Shown piece after piece: positions 21,781 through 22,141 of a DNA stretch of 22,141 nucleotides (its first letter is position 1; every line of letters begins with the position of its first letter). The position numbers were made by a program, and so were the translations under genes. Below the pieces are notes generated by a model. That model was not told the DNA's origin, did no database searches, and worked only from the letters and a program-made list of their open reading frames with translations. The stretch comes from an uncultured Bacteroidota bacterium (GTDB lineage Bacteria > Bacteroidota > Bacteroidia > Chitinophagales > Chitinophagaceae). Where the stretch lies: positions 1 through 22,141 of the forward strand of contig CAIVHI010000477.1 in NCBI GenBank assembly GCA_903905685.1. The letters are read 5' to 3'.

Positions 21781-22141
21781 TTTTTTCTGTTGCAGAACAG
21801 CGGCGGCGGGCAACGATGGTTGTACAATGCCGATTTGGAGTCGCCCGGTTTAAACAACTCTTTTGCGCGTATTTCAGCCAAGGCCAAATGGGTGCCTGCT
21901 ACCGGTACGAAACTGAGCATGGCGAACAATAAGGCCACGGCCTGTGCACCACAACAGAATCGTCGGGTTGAATCAACCCACTGTGCGCACCACCCACAAC
22001 CGGCACATCTGACCCTACCGGAAAGACCGTATTGGCGGGCATTATGACGAGGCATAGGGCAGTAGTTTTCCTGTTTTACGAACAAACACCGATTTCAATT
22101 TGCGTAGGTGGGATGTTTTGTAGGGTGCAAACATCCGACTT
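21781..22141. other. Window end without a convincing gene
   Basis: These 361 bp have open frames on both strands (plus 21790-22047; minus 21759-22085, TTG start, Cys-rich), but neither has a good start, family resemblance or natural composition. The last 31 bases hold an inverted repeat. The stretch may be intergenic or a decayed gene. Confidence 0.5.
22111..22136. repeat. 8-bp inverted repeat with 10-base loop
   Basis: GGATGTTT (22111-22118) and AAACATCC (22129-22136) pair perfectly around TGTAGGGTGC. The element may continue beyond the window. It could be a terminator or a member of a dispersed palindromic repeat family. Confidence 0.55.

Noticed and set aside
21759..22085. Cys-rich minus-strand frame of 108 codons at the window end
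   Set aside because: It has a TTG start, odd composition and antisense overlap with the previous gene, and no family resemblance I can verify. The opposite-strand frame is no better.

Overview
The window comes from a member of the Bacteroidota, probably near the Chitinophagales/Sphingobacteriales. Four secreted proteins carry a type IX secretion (T9SS) type A C-terminal sorting domain ending in K-R or K-E. There is a DUF2723/GT117 protein, a DUF4919 protein and a MutL of the Bacteroidota kind. Ahead of three unrelated genes lie exact copies of the Bacteroidota -7 promoter element TAnnTTTG, and Shine-Dalgarno sites are weak or absent. Base composition is near 50% GC, except for an AT-richer stretch at about 20.6-21.8 kb.

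Left part (1-6200): the 3' end of a tRNA1(Val) adenine-N6 methyltransferase gene (trmN6); a convergent secreted protein of unknown role; a two-gene unit of a PIN-domain RNase and a 265-residue partner whose stop codon touches the PIN start codon; two perfect 12-bp hairpins; and a large GT-C-like membrane protein (DUF2723/GT117).

Central part (6369-14905, all minus strand) is the most unusual. Nine small-and-large open frames alternate strictly: P1 - B2 - P2 - A2 - P3 - B1 - P4 - A1 - P5 in transcription order. A1 and A2 are paralogous SBBP-repeat beta-propeller-like T9SS cargo proteins. B1 and B2 are paralogous cargo proteins built from a different repeat (W-x-x-C-[YL]-G-G ... D-G-G-Y). The P frames between them are not secreted. 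P2 to P5 start with one shared module, Y-F-x-x-G-[FY]-x-[ST]-x-[EQ]-[EQ]-[VM]-D-x-F. P2 and P4 share a perfect 61-bp DNA repeat, and P1 and P2 share a second Gly/Pro-rich module. P3 has an in-frame TAA inside the module, and its frame resumes and overlaps the B1 start codon as ATGA. Gaps are 28-52 bp, so this looks like one operon of about 8.5 kb formed by duplicating a B-P-A-P unit. I know of no described system with this layout.

Right part (15.2-22.1 kb): a plus-strand trio (an SGNH-hydrolase-like lipoprotein whose half-domains are in reversed order, a small two-helix membrane protein, and a DUF4919 protein) converges on mutL. MutL starts with GTG and lacks the endonuclease motif. A cluster of short hairpins separates it from a diheme cytochrome c lipoprotein of the thiosulfate-dehydrogenase (TsdA) type. 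The window ends in an AT-richer stretch with a coiled-coil membrane protein, possibly frameshifted, a small protein of unknown function, and about 360 bp without a convincing gene.
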